A DNA stretch of 64,000 bases. Source: Muscardinus avellanarius (taxonomy: Eukaryota; Chordata; Mammalia; Rodentia; Gliridae). Position numbers and translations under genes: made by a program. Below the pieces are notes generated by a model. The model did not search any database, was not told the DNA's origin, and worked only from the letters and a program-made list of their open reading frames with translations. Of this stretch, positions 35,740 to 49,319 are shown piece by piece (the first letter of the stretch is position 1; the number at the start of each line of letters is the position of its first letter). The stretch lies in the NCBI GenBank assembly GCA_963383645.1, contig OY726561.1, forward strand, positions 27,074,826 to 27,138,825. The letters are read 5' to 3'.

Positions 35740-35949
35740 GACTCTCTTAACCTACTGGCTGCAAATAAATGTGATGTTTCTTTTGCAAAGAACAAAATAG
35801 TTACTGATTTAATCCTCAAAACTTTGTTTTAATTAGCACTTCATTCCCGGGTGAATAATTTAATACACTGTGTTATCTCTATTATAGGTTGTCAGAAACC
35901 ACTGTGGATTAGGCTAAATTTTCAGTACATTAATCTCTACATTAGTAAG
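35362..35949. other. Unrecognised, with (TG)n at 35694-35736
   Basis: About 20 TG units. An open stretch of 110 codons (35500-35832, plus) crosses the microsatellite and is not a gene I recognise. Confidence 0.5.
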
Positions 35950-36390
35950 TTTATTAGTCAGTTTTGCTTGTTATAACAAAATACCTAAGACCAGGTTAAC
36001 TTAGAAAAAAAGAGTAATTTATTTGGCTTTTAGTTTTGAGGAATCAAGAACATGGTGCCAACTTGTGCTTTACCCTGTCAAGGACTCCCTTGACTGTACC
36101 ACATGGCAGATGGCATCATGGAGGGAGCACATGCAAGAAGAATCATAGAGCAAGACAAGAGGCTAGAGTGCAAGAAGGGGTCACTCTTATTTTTTATAAC
36201 AACCTTCTCTCAGGAGCTAACTGGGATCCCAAGAGAACAACCTTAATCAAAGACAGCGCCTCCAATGACCTAATCACCTTTTACCAGATCCCACCCGTTA
36301 GATGTTTACTGTCTCTAAATACCACCAGACTGGCAACCAAGCTTTAAACACAAGAATATGTGGGGTTCAGTCCACATCCAAACCTTGGCA
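35950..36390 (-). mobile_element. MaLR LTR (MST/ORR1-like), antisense
   Basis: It reads 'ttagtcagttttgcttgtta', 'aacaaaatacctaagacc', 'gcagatggcatcatggaggg', 'ttttaccagatcccaccc' and 'tccacatccaaaccttgg', the reverse of a MaLR LTR. The 103-codon frame inside it is chance. Confidence 0.75.
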
Positions 36391-36524
36391 GTCAGCTACT
36401 GGCATAATCATGCTTCATAACAAAACTAGATGGTTTACTACGATTCCTTACTCTTGCTTTTGTAACTTTGGGTTGTCAAAAGTTGATTGCTCTAGCTCAA
36501 CTGCTCTTCAAATTGTTCCATGCA
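36391..36524. other. Nothing recognised
   Basis: Short gap between repeats. Confidence 0.4.
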
Positions 36525-36740
36525 CTTTTTTTTTTTTTTGGCAGTACTGAGGATTCAACCTAGGAGCCTTCTATCTCAGAGCTATACCCCTAGCCCTATT
36601 TTATATTTTTATTTTGAAACAGTGTCTCACTAAATTGCAGAGGACCTCCGAAGTAGCTGAGGCTGGTCTCTAACCTGCAATCTTCTGTCTAAGCCTTCTA
36701 AATTCTGGGATTACAGGTGTGCACCACCATACCCAGCTCC
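36525..36740 (-). mobile_element. B1-dID SINE, antisense
   Basis: The + strand reads a T-run, 'ggcagtactgaggattcaac', 'gaaacagtgtctcactaaat', 'ctgggattacaggtgtgcac'. Confidence 0.9.
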
Positions 36741-36810
36741 CACGTACTTTTGAATGAAAAGTACGTGGAAGCCATCAGACAAGCTGGGGTATATTTTTAT
36801 AGTGTTTTTT

Positions 36811-36812
<2 letters not shown>

Positions 36813-36857
<45 letters not shown>
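36813..36857. repeat. (CA)n microsatellite
   Basis: About 21 CA units. Confidence 0.96.
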
Positions 36858-36860
<3 letters not shown>

Positions 36861-37019
36861 CTTCCAGATCTCTAGCAACCATTATTGTATTTTCAGATTG
36901 GCTTTTTGAGTTTCCACAAATGAGGAAGAAGATGTGATGCTTGTCCCATGTCTGATTTATTTCCCTTGACATAGTATCCACCAATTCCATCCATTTTGCC
37001 TCAGATTACAGTATTTCAC

Positions 37020-37125
37020 AAAAGGGTTTATAAAATGTATTCTTAAAATTAATTTTACCAGTTTCTATTTCCTTTTTTAATAGGCTACTAGAAAGTGGTA
37101 TATGTGGTTCACATAACATTCCTCC
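37020..37125 (+). mobile_element. hAT-Charlie-like DNA element, 3' fragment
   Basis: The text 'aaaattaattttaccagttt ... ttttaataggctactagaaa ... catataacattcctcctggg'-like run to 'gcagcactgcc' matches the end of the element at 46.24-46.75 kb. Family name uncertain. Confidence 0.5.
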
Positions 37126-37512
37126 TGGGCAGCACTGCCCTTTACACAGCGGCTTGTGCTGCCCACCCTGCCATTGCTAGATGCAAATAATTGTGTCCAG
37201 CACCAACACCAGTGGTCTCCAGAAACCAGAAGCCCCTAAAGCAACCAACACCAAAGAGAGGAGGGTTCCCCATTTTGTCTTCTTTGCACCTCTACCTGCC
37301 ACACATAATCTGTGACAGATCCTTCAACTTAGCCAAACCTGGGTACCATGCCAATGTCCTGCTTTCAGAAGAGGCCAACAAAATAAATTCATACAGTGTT
37401 TGTAGACTCTTCAGAAGAAAAGAAACTCTTACCTCCCACTCGACACATAAAAAGGGATCCCCAAATCATGGTAGAGGAACACTCAAAAGTCAGTTAAAAA
37501 AAATCTATTCTT
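37126..37512. other. Nothing recognised
   Basis: Contains the first part of a 137-codon open stretch (37191-37604) that runs into a SINE. No motif that I know. Confidence 0.35.
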
Positions 37513-37705
37513 GCCGGGCGTGGTGGTGCACACTTATAATCCCCACCCTTGGGAGGTGGAGACAGGAGGATGGCGCAGGTTCAAAGCCAGCCCTGCTGGC
37601 TTAAGAGACCCTGTTTCCAAATACAAAGTATAAAATAGGTCTGGGAGTATAGCCCGGAGGTAAACGGTCTCCCAGGAACCCCAGTACCACAAAAAAAAAT
37701 TTTTT
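37513..37705 (+). mobile_element. B1-dID SINE, young copy
   Basis: Young-subfamily consensus flanked by aatctattctt at 37502-37512 and 37706-37716. Confidence 0.94.
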
Positions 37706-37759
37706 AATCTATTCTTTAACACAGTATTTCCCTTTTAAGGAATATAGCCTTAAGAAATA

Positions 37760-38227
37760 TGCCGGAGGCAGCCGGCAAGAGTACGGGTTCTGAAGAGAGG
37801 CATAAGGATGAAGAATTTTTAATTCTAACATGGGGGAGCCGCCAGCCTATTATCTCTACTGGCCGACCTCTGTTCCTGGGTCAATATTTCCTACGGGTCG
37901 ATGACTATGCCTGGGTCAGCATTCTTCATTGCGCTGACGCTCCTGGCCGATGCCTACTTCTGGGTCAATCTCATCTCTATTGCGCCGATGCTGGGTTTGT
38001 TTTTCCAGAGGTATTTATACACAGCTACAGGTCAATCAACATTCTCATGCTATCACCACCAGAATACAATACAGACCAATACAAAGCACATACATTACAG
38101 GTAGATTAATCAATACCCTCATGCCATCACCACCTGATCTTCTCTCAGAACTTTTTGACTCTGGGCGAAGGATAGTCAGCTGAGTCAGAAACATTAATCT
38201 AGGGGAAAGCCTTAATGGCTCCCCACA
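37760..38227 (+). mobile_element. Solo LTR, probable ERV2/ERVK-type
   Basis: A 468-bp unit begins TGCCGG and ends CCCCACA (TG...CA). The 6-bp sequence GAAATA lies directly before (37754-37759) and after (38228-38233) it. A 6-bp target duplication is usual for ERV2 (beta-type) elements. A tatttata box is at 38012. The first 250 bases are unusually CpG-rich for this window and hold three diverged copies of a unit with 'ctgggtca' (37876, 37911, 37960), perhaps enhancer repeats. There is no internal viral sequence. The 116-codon open frame inside it matches nothing I know and is most likely incidental. Confidence 0.72.
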
Positions 38228-38944
38228 GAAATAGAAATAAGGGGTATGGATACAGGATGTTTATCAGGTCTAGGGTGCATTTGGAGAGGAGAAACTACTT
38301 TTAATATTCTATGGCACAGGAAATAGCTATGGTTGACAACTGAACATTTTAAAATAGCTACTAAAGAGGAGTTTTAATGTTCACAAGACAAAGAAATGTT
38401 TTATCTTAAGTGGTAAGTATGCCCATTACTTGATATAATCATCATACATTCCAAATATGTGCTGAAATGTAGCTCTAAACTCCACAAATATGTACAACTA
38501 AGAATAATATTTTAAGAAAGAAAAAAATAGAAGTAGAAGAAAATATTTTTCTTTTGGGTGGTCTCTCCAGAACCAAACACAGAAATAAGTGGTGATTATT
38601 TCTGTAAGATTAAGTAAGATTTTTCCATAGGCATCATAAGGAGTTTGAGAAGAAGACAAGACAGGCAAAGAAATCAATTCAAAGTGCATTAATGCGGAAG
38701 GCACCTAGGGCTCAGTCTTTCTGGGACCTTTATGACAGTCTAGATATACCTAAATGCCATGCCTCCTGAGAGTGACGATGATAAGATGAAGGCTGTCCCC
38801 AGGGATGATTACTTCCTGGCACTTTCAAACCACACTCCCAAAGATGTGCCTGCATTCAGGGAAAGCACACAAGCACCTTTAGTATATCCAAGAAAAGCAA
38901 GTGATTAAGAAAACACCTTACAAACTGGTATTAAAAATGCTAAA
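38228..38944. other. Nothing recognised
   Basis: AT-rich, no supportable gene or repeat. Confidence 0.4.
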
Positions 38945-39131
38945 ACAGCCAGGTGTGGTGGCAAACACCTGTAATCCCAGTACTTGGGATGCTGAGGCAA
39001 GAGGATTACAGATTCAAGGCCAGCTTCAGCAACTTAGTGAGACCCTGTGTCAAAATAAAAAATAAAACAGGCTTGGAGGGGGATGTAGCTCAGATGTAGA
39101 ATGCCCCTTGGTTTAATCCCTACTAAAGAAA
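38945..39131 (+). mobile_element. B1-dID SINE
   Basis: Left half 'gccaggtgtggtggcaaaca', linker 'gagaccctgtgtcaaaat', ID half 'gggatgtagctcagatgtag', A-rich tail. Confidence 0.92.
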
Positions 39132-39329
39132 AAGAAGGAGAAGAAAAGTCAAGGAGTATTTTGTGGAGAAGATGAGATGGGCACAGATCCATAAACTAAG
39201 CCAATTCCAATAGGAAGAGCATTCTAGGTAAAGAGAACAACAGCTATAAAGATCAAGGTGAGGACTGGCTGGTCCATGGACATCACCATGGACATCACCA
39301 AAGGACTGAATACCAGTAAGAAAGAGTTC

Positions 39330-39860
39330 CATTCCAAAACATTTTGTAAAATAGTCTGGTAATTCCTAAAAATAAAATAAAATAGAATTACCCACGATCC
39401 AGAAATTCCATCAATGTTTAAGGCAAGAGGGTTAATAATAACCAGAAGGTGGAAACAACCCAAATGACCACTAACCTATGAAAACATAAAGCATAGTATA
39501 TCCATATGACAGAATATCATTAGAAATTAAAAGGAATGAAGTACTGATACATACCACAATGTCGATGAATCTTGAAAGCATGCTAATTGAAATAAGCCAT
39601 CACAAAAGACCACATATTGTAGGATAACATTTGTATGAAATGTCCAAAAGAAGCATTTCAATAAGGTACAAAGTGGACTGTGGTTCCTTAAGCCTGGGGA
39701 TGCAGTGAAATGGAGCTTGGGGGGAGGTAGTTAATGGAGGGTTTTGAGGGAATTATGAAAACTTTATCAATTTAATTATGGAAATAGATGCACAACTCTG
39801 AAAATATATTCAAAGCCATTGGCCTGTATACTTCAACTAGCTGATTTTTGTGATTGGTGA
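39330..39860 (+). mobile_element. Ancient L1 (L1M-type) ORF2 tail and 3'UTR, sense
   Basis: Old L1 text: 'acccacgatccagaaattcc', 'agaaggtggaaacaacccaa', 'atatgacagaatatcattag', 'ggataacatttgtatgaaat', 'gcacaactctgaaaata'. Confidence 0.8.
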
Positions 39861-40560
39861 CACAGACAATAATGTCTGGGAAGAAAAAGGAAAGTTCTAA
39901 AGTTTGAATCCTGGGACCATGGGAATGTAGAAATTTGTGATGCCTGTTAGATATCCCATAAGGAATTTTGAGTAGGAGGTTGAGGAAGAGAATTTGGAGT
40001 TTAGAAGAGAGTACTGGGCTTAAGAAATGAATTTGAGATTTATTAGTATATTAATAGTACTTAAAACCATTGTTATTAGCAGCGGTTTCCTAGGAAGTGA
40101 TTGTAGAAATGAAGAAACCTAGGACATAGCCTGGGGTATGCTATGGTGAGAAGCATAAAAAGGGACCAGTAAAGGAGTTTGAAAGGAGGAGCCAGCAAAG
40201 TGGGAATAGATCCCTGAGTATAGTATCTTAAAGTTAAGAAAGTATTTAAGGGAAGAGTGATCACCTTTTCAAATACTGCCAACAGGTCAAGAACGGTGAA
40301 AACTAAGATCCATCACTGATATTAGCTACAAGGAAGTCAATATCAATTTCCTAAGTGCTGTTTGGTAAGAGCCATGAGAATGAATGCCTGATTCACACAC
40401 AGGAGACAAAAAAAAAAAATTACAGATATCAAGCAGAAGCAACTACTGAGAAGAGTGGCTTTTCACAGGAGCAGAGATATGATTCAGTAACTGAAGGAAG
40501 ATAAGAAGCCTGGGAAACTTTGTTCTCCTTAAGATGAGAAAAAATATTAGCATTTATAAG
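39861..40560 (-). mobile_element. Possible L2-like remnants, antisense
   Basis: Purine-rich phrases (gaaaggaggagccagcaaag, tactgccaacaggtcaagaa, ggaagtcaatatcaattt) recall L2 read backwards. Weak assignment. Confidence 0.3.
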
Positions 40561-41286
40561 CTCATGAAAATGTTCAAGCAAGAGAGAAAACCCAACTTTA
40601 CAGAAGAAAGAGGTTTACTTCTGGCAACATGTGCTTGTACACAAAGGGGATGAAGCCAGAGTCCATAGGGCTGACTTCAGCCAAGACTGTGGAGAGTTCA
40701 CCTCACTAAGAAAGCCAGAGAAAGGGGGTACAGAGCATGCAGCTGGGGGGTTGAGGTTGCAGGAGCAAGATGAAGGTATCTTTTGCTGTCTTATATTATT
40801 CCAGTAAAATAGGAAACAAAGTCTCAGTAAAGAATGAGGTAGCAGAAGGAGGCACTGAAGAAAAGAGGGGAAACAAAATATTGTGCTAGCTGTCATTAAA
40901 CATCCAACTGTGGTTAATAGCAATGAATTGAAATGAGACCTGTCAGAAAATGATATTTTCTTCCCAGCACATTTAGCCTCAAAGACACAGACCCTGATAA
41001 TCTGAAGGTTATATTTGGAATTGTCAAAATGAGGAAATGCTCATGATTTTGTTTTTTAAAAAAAAAAAGGAAAATAGGAAATTTTATGTGGAGCATGACA
41101 ACAGCACATCTATAGAAATAAATGCAGGGCAATTTATATTTAGCTATGAATTCAGAAGAATTTTTATTCCCTCTATATCTTCTAATTTTATTTCCAAAAA
41201 ATCAAAAATTTATCTATCTTGAGTAAACTCTTATTTGGGACTACCATATAACCAAAATCAGGAAGTGATTGTTTTTTGTGGCCAGA
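40561..41286. other. Nothing recognised
   Basis: Contains an antisense open stretch of 102 codons (40615-40923) with no recognisable motif. Confidence 0.35.
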
Positions 41287-41302
41287 TGCCACAATAAATT
41301 TA

Positions 41303-41503
41303 TTTATTTATTTATTTATTTTTTATTTTGGTGGTACTGGGGTTCCTGGAAGCCCTTCTACCTCCGGGCTACACTCCCAGACCTATTTTATATTTTTGAA
41401 ACAGGGTCTCTTACGCCAGAGTGGTTGGCTTCAAACCTGAGCTATCCTCCTGTCTCCACCTCCCAAGCGCGGGGATTACAAGCGTGCGCCACCACGCCGG
41501 GCT
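41303..41503 (-). mobile_element. B1-dID SINE, young copy, antisense
   Basis: Reverse of the young subfamily (cctggaagcccttctacctc, gggattacaagcgtgcgcca), with intact CpGs. Flanked by tgccacaataaattta (41287) and tgccacaagaaattta (41504). Confidence 0.95.
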
Positions 41504-41519
41504 TGCCACAAGAAATTTA

Positions 41520-41959
41520 AATCTGAAAGCAATCAAACAAAACGAATCTGTCTCTCCCCCTCATCTATGAACATTGGCTTCTGGAACTCTTTGCCACTAC
41601 CTTGAGTCCCAGTGCTTTCCGAACCGTGCACAGGACCCCAACGTGGCTGCTCCTCTCTCAGCCCACAGTTCTAGAGACCATCATCATTTGGTTCGGTCTG
41701 TGTCTTTCTTAGATAAAACTCACAAGAAAAAAGCTGATTGGCTCAGAATGAATTAAGCATCCTCGTTTAACTCAGTCAGCTGGAGCCAGAGGAGGGAAGT
41801 CAACTGGGAAACATAGCTGCCAAACCTATTCTTTCAGCCAAAGGTGGGGAAGAGAGATGACCCCAATGAAACAGGCCAAGCAAGACCCAAACGTAACTCC
41901 AAAAGAAAACCGAGGCTTTTATAATATGAACAAATTGTTTAAAATAAATATTTAATGTA
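41520..41959. other. Nothing recognised
   Basis: Moderate GC, no family or exon signal that I can support. Confidence 0.35.
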
Positions 41960-42200
41960 CCAATTGGCCATTTCTATCTCTTCTTTTGTGAAGTGTCTAT
42001 TCAGTTCAGGTGCCTATTTCTTGATTGGTCTATTTGTTTTGCTAGTGTGGAGTCTTTTGAGCTCTTTGTATATTCTGGATATTAGCCCTCTATCAGAGTG
42101 GTAGCTGATAAAGATTGTCTCCCATTCTGTAGGCTTTCTCTTTAATTTCTTGGTGGTTTCTTTTGATGAGAAGAAACTTTTTAGTTTGATGCCATCTTTT
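41960..42200 (-). mobile_element. L1 ORF2 segment, antisense
   Basis: Reverse ORF2 text (gcctatttcttgattggtct, tattctggatattagccctc, gattgtctcccattctgtag). Confidence 0.88.
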
Positions 42201-42300
42201 ATCTGTTTCCAAATAAAAAAGTATAAAATAGGTCTGGGAGTGTAGCCTGAAGGTAGAAGGGTTTCCAGGAACCCCAGTACCACAAAAAATAAAAATAAAA
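42201..42300 (+). mobile_element. SINE right half fused to antisense L1
   Basis: Only the linker and ID half are present (gtttccaaataaaaaagtat, ggtctgggagtgtagcctga, gaagggtttccaggaacccc), then an A-rich tail. The B1 half is absent and L1 abuts it directly. Confidence 0.85.
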
Positions 42301-43850
42301 AAAATAAAATATGAAAAAATAAAATTGCAGAAAAAAAATAAAATAAATATTTAAGACAGAAGACGCCAAGAAATGTAATAAAATACTATAAGCTTATATT
42401 CCTTCTTTTCATCAAAGATGCCCCATTGGTTTGAGGTAGCTTTCTATAATTGTGCTTTCTAAATTGATTCTGTTGGGTTCCCATCAGCACAAGGCACCGG
42501 GTCCTTCCCTATATAGGATGAGTCTGACAGGCATAAAATCATATTTAAGAGTAAAATTTACATTTTCAAAGGAAACATCAAGAAGCTGGAATGTGTTCCT
42601 GAGTGCAAAATGTACCTGTTGACAACACCAGAATTTTAAGAATCCTCTCTCTTCTTCAGGGAATGTCCAGTGAATACTTACTACATGTTACTAGACTTAG
42701 ATGTTAGATTGGAGAACACAATAAGATACAAATGAAAAATAAGCCTACGGATGCATTTTCTTTTAATGTTATTTTTAGTTGCATAAATTGCACACGATCC
42801 ATGTTTGTGTATTTTAAAAGCCAAATAAACACAGAAGGGTATACAGAAAAAGAAACCGCTTCTTTAATCCGACCTCCCTTATCCTTGACTATCCCCAATT
42901 CCTCCAAACTTTTGTAGAGGAAAATATGGCTAACAGTTTGGGCTGAGCTCTTTCAACTATTTCGCTTGGTTAGGTTTATTTTCTACTTCATTTTCAGGTT
43001 TTCTTTTCATTTTTTTAAGTTTGCCTTCCTTTTCTTATGCTGAAGACTTCTGTCAGTATTCCTAGTAAGTTATATACTGTCATGGCCTTGCATCCAGAAC
43101 CCATAAAGACACTTTTAATAATAACCCAATGATCTAATCTCTTAAGGCACTCATACTTCACCCACTTTTTAAAAGAAGGCATTTTATGGACTGGTGAAGC
43201 AATCATTTAGAAACATACGTCTCTCTGAGGCCATAATCATTTTATAATTTTCTCTGCCTTGCAAACAACTATAGTTAGTCTTCCAGGAGGACAAGCCTTT
43301 AAACTAAATCTCTGACATTAAAGCTGTTTATGGCTATTTCAGATAATGGGAGCTGTCCTGCCTGTGATGTGTTCAGTCCCTTACATTTAGGGAGGACCTG
43401 TTATCCTAATAATTGACTGGAAAATGAGGTCTGCACTGCAGATTCAGTTGTGAATGGTGGAAATAAGCACGCTTACAAATTTTACTGGAAATCTCATTCA
43501 GAATGTCTGAGAATACGTCAAGCACAATGGCAAATGTGCCTTTTTAAAAACAGTATATTATTACATTCTTATGAGAGCCTGTTGTAAGGTTTATATTGCT
43601 ACCCTTTCAAAAGAACTGGTTAAAGAGGATTCAACCAAAACCTACTTTGTAAAACTTTCTACACATTTCTGAAATAATAATTAATATGCAGTAAAGAAAA
43701 ATCTCTGAAGATTTCTTCAAGGGAGAAAAATCCCCCCAAAACTGTGTTCTTTGTACACTTTGAGTCATATTTGTATAGATACATCACTCGAATTATATCA
43801 CTGTGACTAGGTACTGGAGTTTTGCTCATTTTCAGTTTCCTCTGGCTACT
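42301..43850. other. 1.5 kb with no recognised gene or repeat
   Basis: AT-rich. I see no exon or transposon family. It includes the target site of the retrocopy that follows. Confidence 0.4.
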
Positions 43851-45293
<1,443 letters not shown>

Positions 45294-45305
45294 CACAAGT
45301 ATTGT

Positions 45306-45651
45306 TGTTATAGTCTGAATGTCTCTGTCCCTCTAAAACTGATATGATGAAACCTAATCTCAATGTGGTGGCATTAAGAAGTGGGGCTTTTAAGGGGTGA
45401 TTACGTCATGAGAATGGAGCCCCATAAGTGAGATTAGTGCCCTCTTAAGAGACTGAAAAAATTAAAGTTTTTCCCTTCTCTAACCTGAGGACACCATCAG
45501 AAGACTCAATTCAGTAAATCAAGACATTAAATCTACTGGAGCCCTGATAATTGGTTTCCCAGCTCCCACTCCTGTAAGAAACGAGTTTCTATTGTTTATA
45601 AGCCACCTGGTTTATGGCATTTTGTTACAGTAGCTGTAACAGACTAAGACA
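45306..45651 (+). mobile_element. MLT1 MaLR LTR
   Basis: Near-complete LTR: 'tgttatagtctgaatgtctc', 'atgatgaaacctaatctca', 'aatgtggtggcattaagaag', 'ttatggcattttgttacag', 'taacagactaagaca'. Confidence 0.92.
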
Positions 45652-46239
45652 TTTGTATAATATATCAAAGGCAATGGTTTACCATGTGCCTCATCCTTTA
45701 TTGTTCCAACTGGTGGAAGACAATTTTCATGCAGTGTTAAAACAACACCTCTAATGTCTGTCTTACTGCTCAGCTTTTCTGCCTCTGGACTAAATCTGAA
45801 GCCTCAAGATTCTTCAATTCTATGCAAGACAATCCAAAAACGTGGGGGGTTTAATGCCCATTGGGCAACCTTCAGTCAATGAAGACTGGAGTCAGTGAAC
45901 AAATGTCCCAGTCTTCTGTTCTTTAGGGGGCAATTTAAAGCCTGTTCTATACAGTCCCCTGAGAGTTCCCCATTGAAGTTGAGCACCAGTCACTCATAGA
46001 AATAACTGGCTCAAGAATGTGCCATAACTGGCTTTCTGGATCATCTCTCAAACAAATTACCTTCACTCAGAGCCTTGTCTCCGGCTCATCTGTGAGGGAA
46101 ATTAAATTAAGATAAAATTCAAAATATCATAATATGTGATAGTTACCTTCTCGGCATCTCTTCGATAATACAATTCACTTTACTAGTAAATCAGCCTTCC
46201 AACTCTTAACAAGTCATGAGGAACAAAACAATATTCGAG
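45652..46239. other. Nothing recognised
   Basis: No supportable gene or repeat. Confidence 0.4.
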
Positions 46240-46750
46240 ACACATGTGGCTTTTGAGCACTTGAAATGTGCTAGTCCAAACTGAGAGTACTAATAGTGTA
46301 AGATACAAAACAGATTTCAGAAAGTAAGGGGGGAGAAAAGGAATGTAAAGTATTTCATGAATAATTTTTTTATAGTAGGGATTATAACCAAGAGTATTCT
46401 ACCTCTGAACTACACCCCTTTTCATTTTTTGTTTGGAGATAGCGTCCCACTAGGTTTCTGGGAGTCTTTCTGTATTAATGAGGCTGGCCTTAAACCTGCA
46501 ATCCTCCTGTCTCAGCCTTCCAAATAATGGGATTATAGGTGTTCATCACCATGCCCAGCTCTCATAAATTATTTTTATATTGACTAGATGAAGTGACAAT
46601 ACTTTGGCTATTTCGAGTTAAATAAAGTACATGATTAATATTAATCCCACTTGTTTTGTCATAATATTTATAATATGGTCTATCAGTTTTTAAACTTTAA
46701 ACCACGTTAGTAGTTTGCATTAAATTTCTATTGGACAGTGCTACCCTAGA
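46240..46750 (+). mobile_element. hAT-Charlie-like DNA element split by a SINE
   Basis: The left part 'acacatgtggcttttgagca' and 'cttgaaatgtgctagtcc' is at 46240-46369. The right part 'aattatttttatattgacta ... ctattggacagtgctaccct' is at 46566-46750. The two join once the SINE is removed. Family name uncertain; terminal sequence resembles MER33/Charlie-type elements. Confidence 0.6.
46372..46563 (-). mobile_element. B1-dID SINE, antisense, inside the Charlie-like element
   Basis: The + strand reads 'tatagtagggattataacca', a decayed ID half, 'ggagatagcgtcccactagg', 'aataatgggattataggtgt'. Flanks share 'aataatttttttat / aattatttttat'. Confidence 0.85.
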
Positions 46751-47944
46751 CTTTGTGAGAAAGAGTTTCTGTGTAGAGGGGGTATCGTGAAAGAAGAGAA
46801 TGTGTGTGTTACTCAGAATAGTCAACAATAAGTTTAATTATAAATCAAAGAAAATTTTTGCTGACATAATCAAGAAAGATTTGTTAAATGATTAAGGGAG
46901 TTTCCAAAACCTGTTCTGAATCAGGTGTGGCAGCTACACAGCCACTGTTTTTAGGTAGTTTGACAACGGCTGCCATTATTTCTTCCCTATGTCCACACAC
47001 CCCTTGGGAACCTGCCAGGAGCACCAGAATAAGTTCTGTGGGGTCCATTTCTTTTGCTATCACAACACTCAATATAAAGTCTAATCAATGGAACTGAAAA
47101 CACTTACCCATGCCCTAGCTTCACATTTACTTCATTATCTTCTACCAGGCAGACAGGCTCTCTTTAAGAAAATATGGATTCCTCCAACACTGAAAGGATG
47201 TGCAGAGGCTAGCTAGGTCATTGACTACAAAGCAAATGGTCTTCCATGTACCATGGAATATTACATTGCCTACCTCCATTGCTTACTGATGCTGAAAACC
47301 ATGCCAGAAACACAGTGCTCATCCTCTCTGCTTTAATACCTTCTTTTCTCCTTCCTGGGGACTATTTCCTGACTTCTATTCTCTAACCCTAGTCAAATTA
47401 GAAAAATATATACAGGCACGAAACCTGGCGAAGTAAATAGCACTCCCACAGTTTCCTTAGCTCCTCCTTGGTCACAGTGCTTACTAGCAAGAACCTTTGA
47501 GTCAGAGTGATTGAAATCTTTCATTCACTCCCCAGTGCCTGGCATGATGCCTGGAACATAGTAAGTCCTCGATGTTTGCTTCTCCACAAATAAACTAGGG
47601 GTTTCACAAAAGGAAGAAACAGGAGGCCAGTTTTATGAAATAGGTTGTTGTCAGATTAGGATACATGTCAATGTAACTATTTCAGAGACAATATGGTGAC
47701 AGAGAAGGCTTTTGTACTATTTGTTAGAAATATTCATCTAGAATCATTGTGTAGGATGTAAAAAGGGAGAAAGACTTCAGCCTACCTGGCAAGCTGTTGC
47801 AAAGTGCTGAGTATTTGAGTAGAAGGGGATAGCTATGGTAATGGAAGAGAAAAGCTGAATGCATACAATAAAATTAAAAAGGATGCTGGATCAGGGGAGA
47901 GAGGGAGGACTTTCTTCATAGTCTAGAGACAAAAAGGTAAATTG

Positions 47945-47947
<3 letters not shown>
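46751..47947. other. Mostly unrecognised
   Basis: A possible MIR/L2 tail is at 47515-47575 (cagtgcctggcatgatgcct, aacatagtaagtcc). The short open frames at 46884-47097 on both strands have no known motif. Confidence 0.35.

Positions 47948-47990
<43 letters not shown>
47947..47990. repeat. (TG)n microsatellite
   Basis: About 21 TG units. Confidence 0.96.
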
Positions 47991-47991
<1 letters not shown>

Positions 47992-49319
47992 TCTGGTAGT
48001 GGTGATTTTCTTGTCCTACCACCCTTTCCTCATTCTATTTATCCTGAGGTGTTTTCTAATTCAAGAAAAGCAACAATACTACAGAACCCGAATAAAAGGA
48101 TGCCATTTTTTTTTCTGTTTTTACCTTCAAATAGCAAAATTCTAGGACAGTAAATACTTCAGAAGAGTACCTAAAAAAAAAGAGAAGAAAGAAAAAATAA
48201 ACACACCCTCTCTTCATGCAAACTTTGGTACCCAATAGGTTAAGAGCCTTTTGTAAGATACAAAGAATTCATGAAGAAGAAGCAAAAAAGTTAAATGCAT
48301 GTGTAAGGACTGGAACCCAACTCCCTCCCTAGGAAGGATAAGTTGGAGAGAAAAAGGGTTAGAGGAAAGTTTGGCATTCTAGATCTACCATATCAACTTG
48401 GTACCCCAACATCAGGGCAGAAACAGTATACAGATCTCTCTAAATAAAAGTAAAAAAAAAAAAAAATAACAATGACATTAGACATAGCTCAGTGTGACAT
48501 CAAACAACAAGGAGGATCTGCGGACAGATCTAATCCTACTAAAGTTCACAAGTAAGAAGAGGACAAATAAACTTTCCCCACTTCCACAGCAAAGCTCAGA
48601 ACTTACTTGAGAGGGCCTTAGATTTATAACCCAATGCAAGTGTGAGGCTTTTACAATCTCAGCCATTTCAAGAGGTGATCTTTGAAAGACTGAAAAATAT
48701 CATAAATATCAAAGAGAAGAAACCTTCCTTCCCTGACCACCACACCCTACCTCCACCTTTTCAGGGAGAGGAAGGTAAAGTCCAGAACTTACATGATTTT
48801 AAACTTGTAGTGACTGAGAAAGCATGACAAAGGCTAAGTTCACCTGGAAATGACTACATGTAGTTTTATACCATCAGAGGAAATAGGGTATATGATAGAA
48901 AATAAATTCATGTAGGGAGAAACAAAATTCTATCTATTTTGCATGTATGATTTTAGGGCCTATGAAAATTTTACTTGCAACAGATATAAAGAAGTTTACT
49001 GAATTGTTAAGAAGATTAAGATGTCTCTTTGGAAAATAATATAAATTACTTTCATTAATTATATTATATATATTTCATTAGTATATATTATATAATTGGT
49101 ACATTATAATTATACATACATCTTGATGAAATTTGGGTGATGAGGCATATATTATTTTTAAAAGAAAAAAGCTCATAAAGCATTGACTGAAATGATTTAA
49201 TTCCATATGAAATTAACAAAGTGAATTACTATTTGTCTTATGCCTGGCCTGTCCTCTGTAGCATTTTTTGTTGTAATTTAATATTGGGCTTGGGTCACTA
49301 GGTGATTCTAGCCATGCTT
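47991..49319. other. Nothing recognised; AT-rich tract at 49055-49120
   Basis: The only structure is a run of ATATTATATA-type sequence. Confidence 0.4.

Noticed and set aside
36036..36347. 103-codon frame
   Set aside because: It lies wholly in an antisense MaLR LTR.
37759..38109. 116-codon frame and two overlapping frames, as a possible gene
   Set aside because: All lie in the solo LTR. High GC lowers stop frequency, several frames are open at once, and no motif is recognised.
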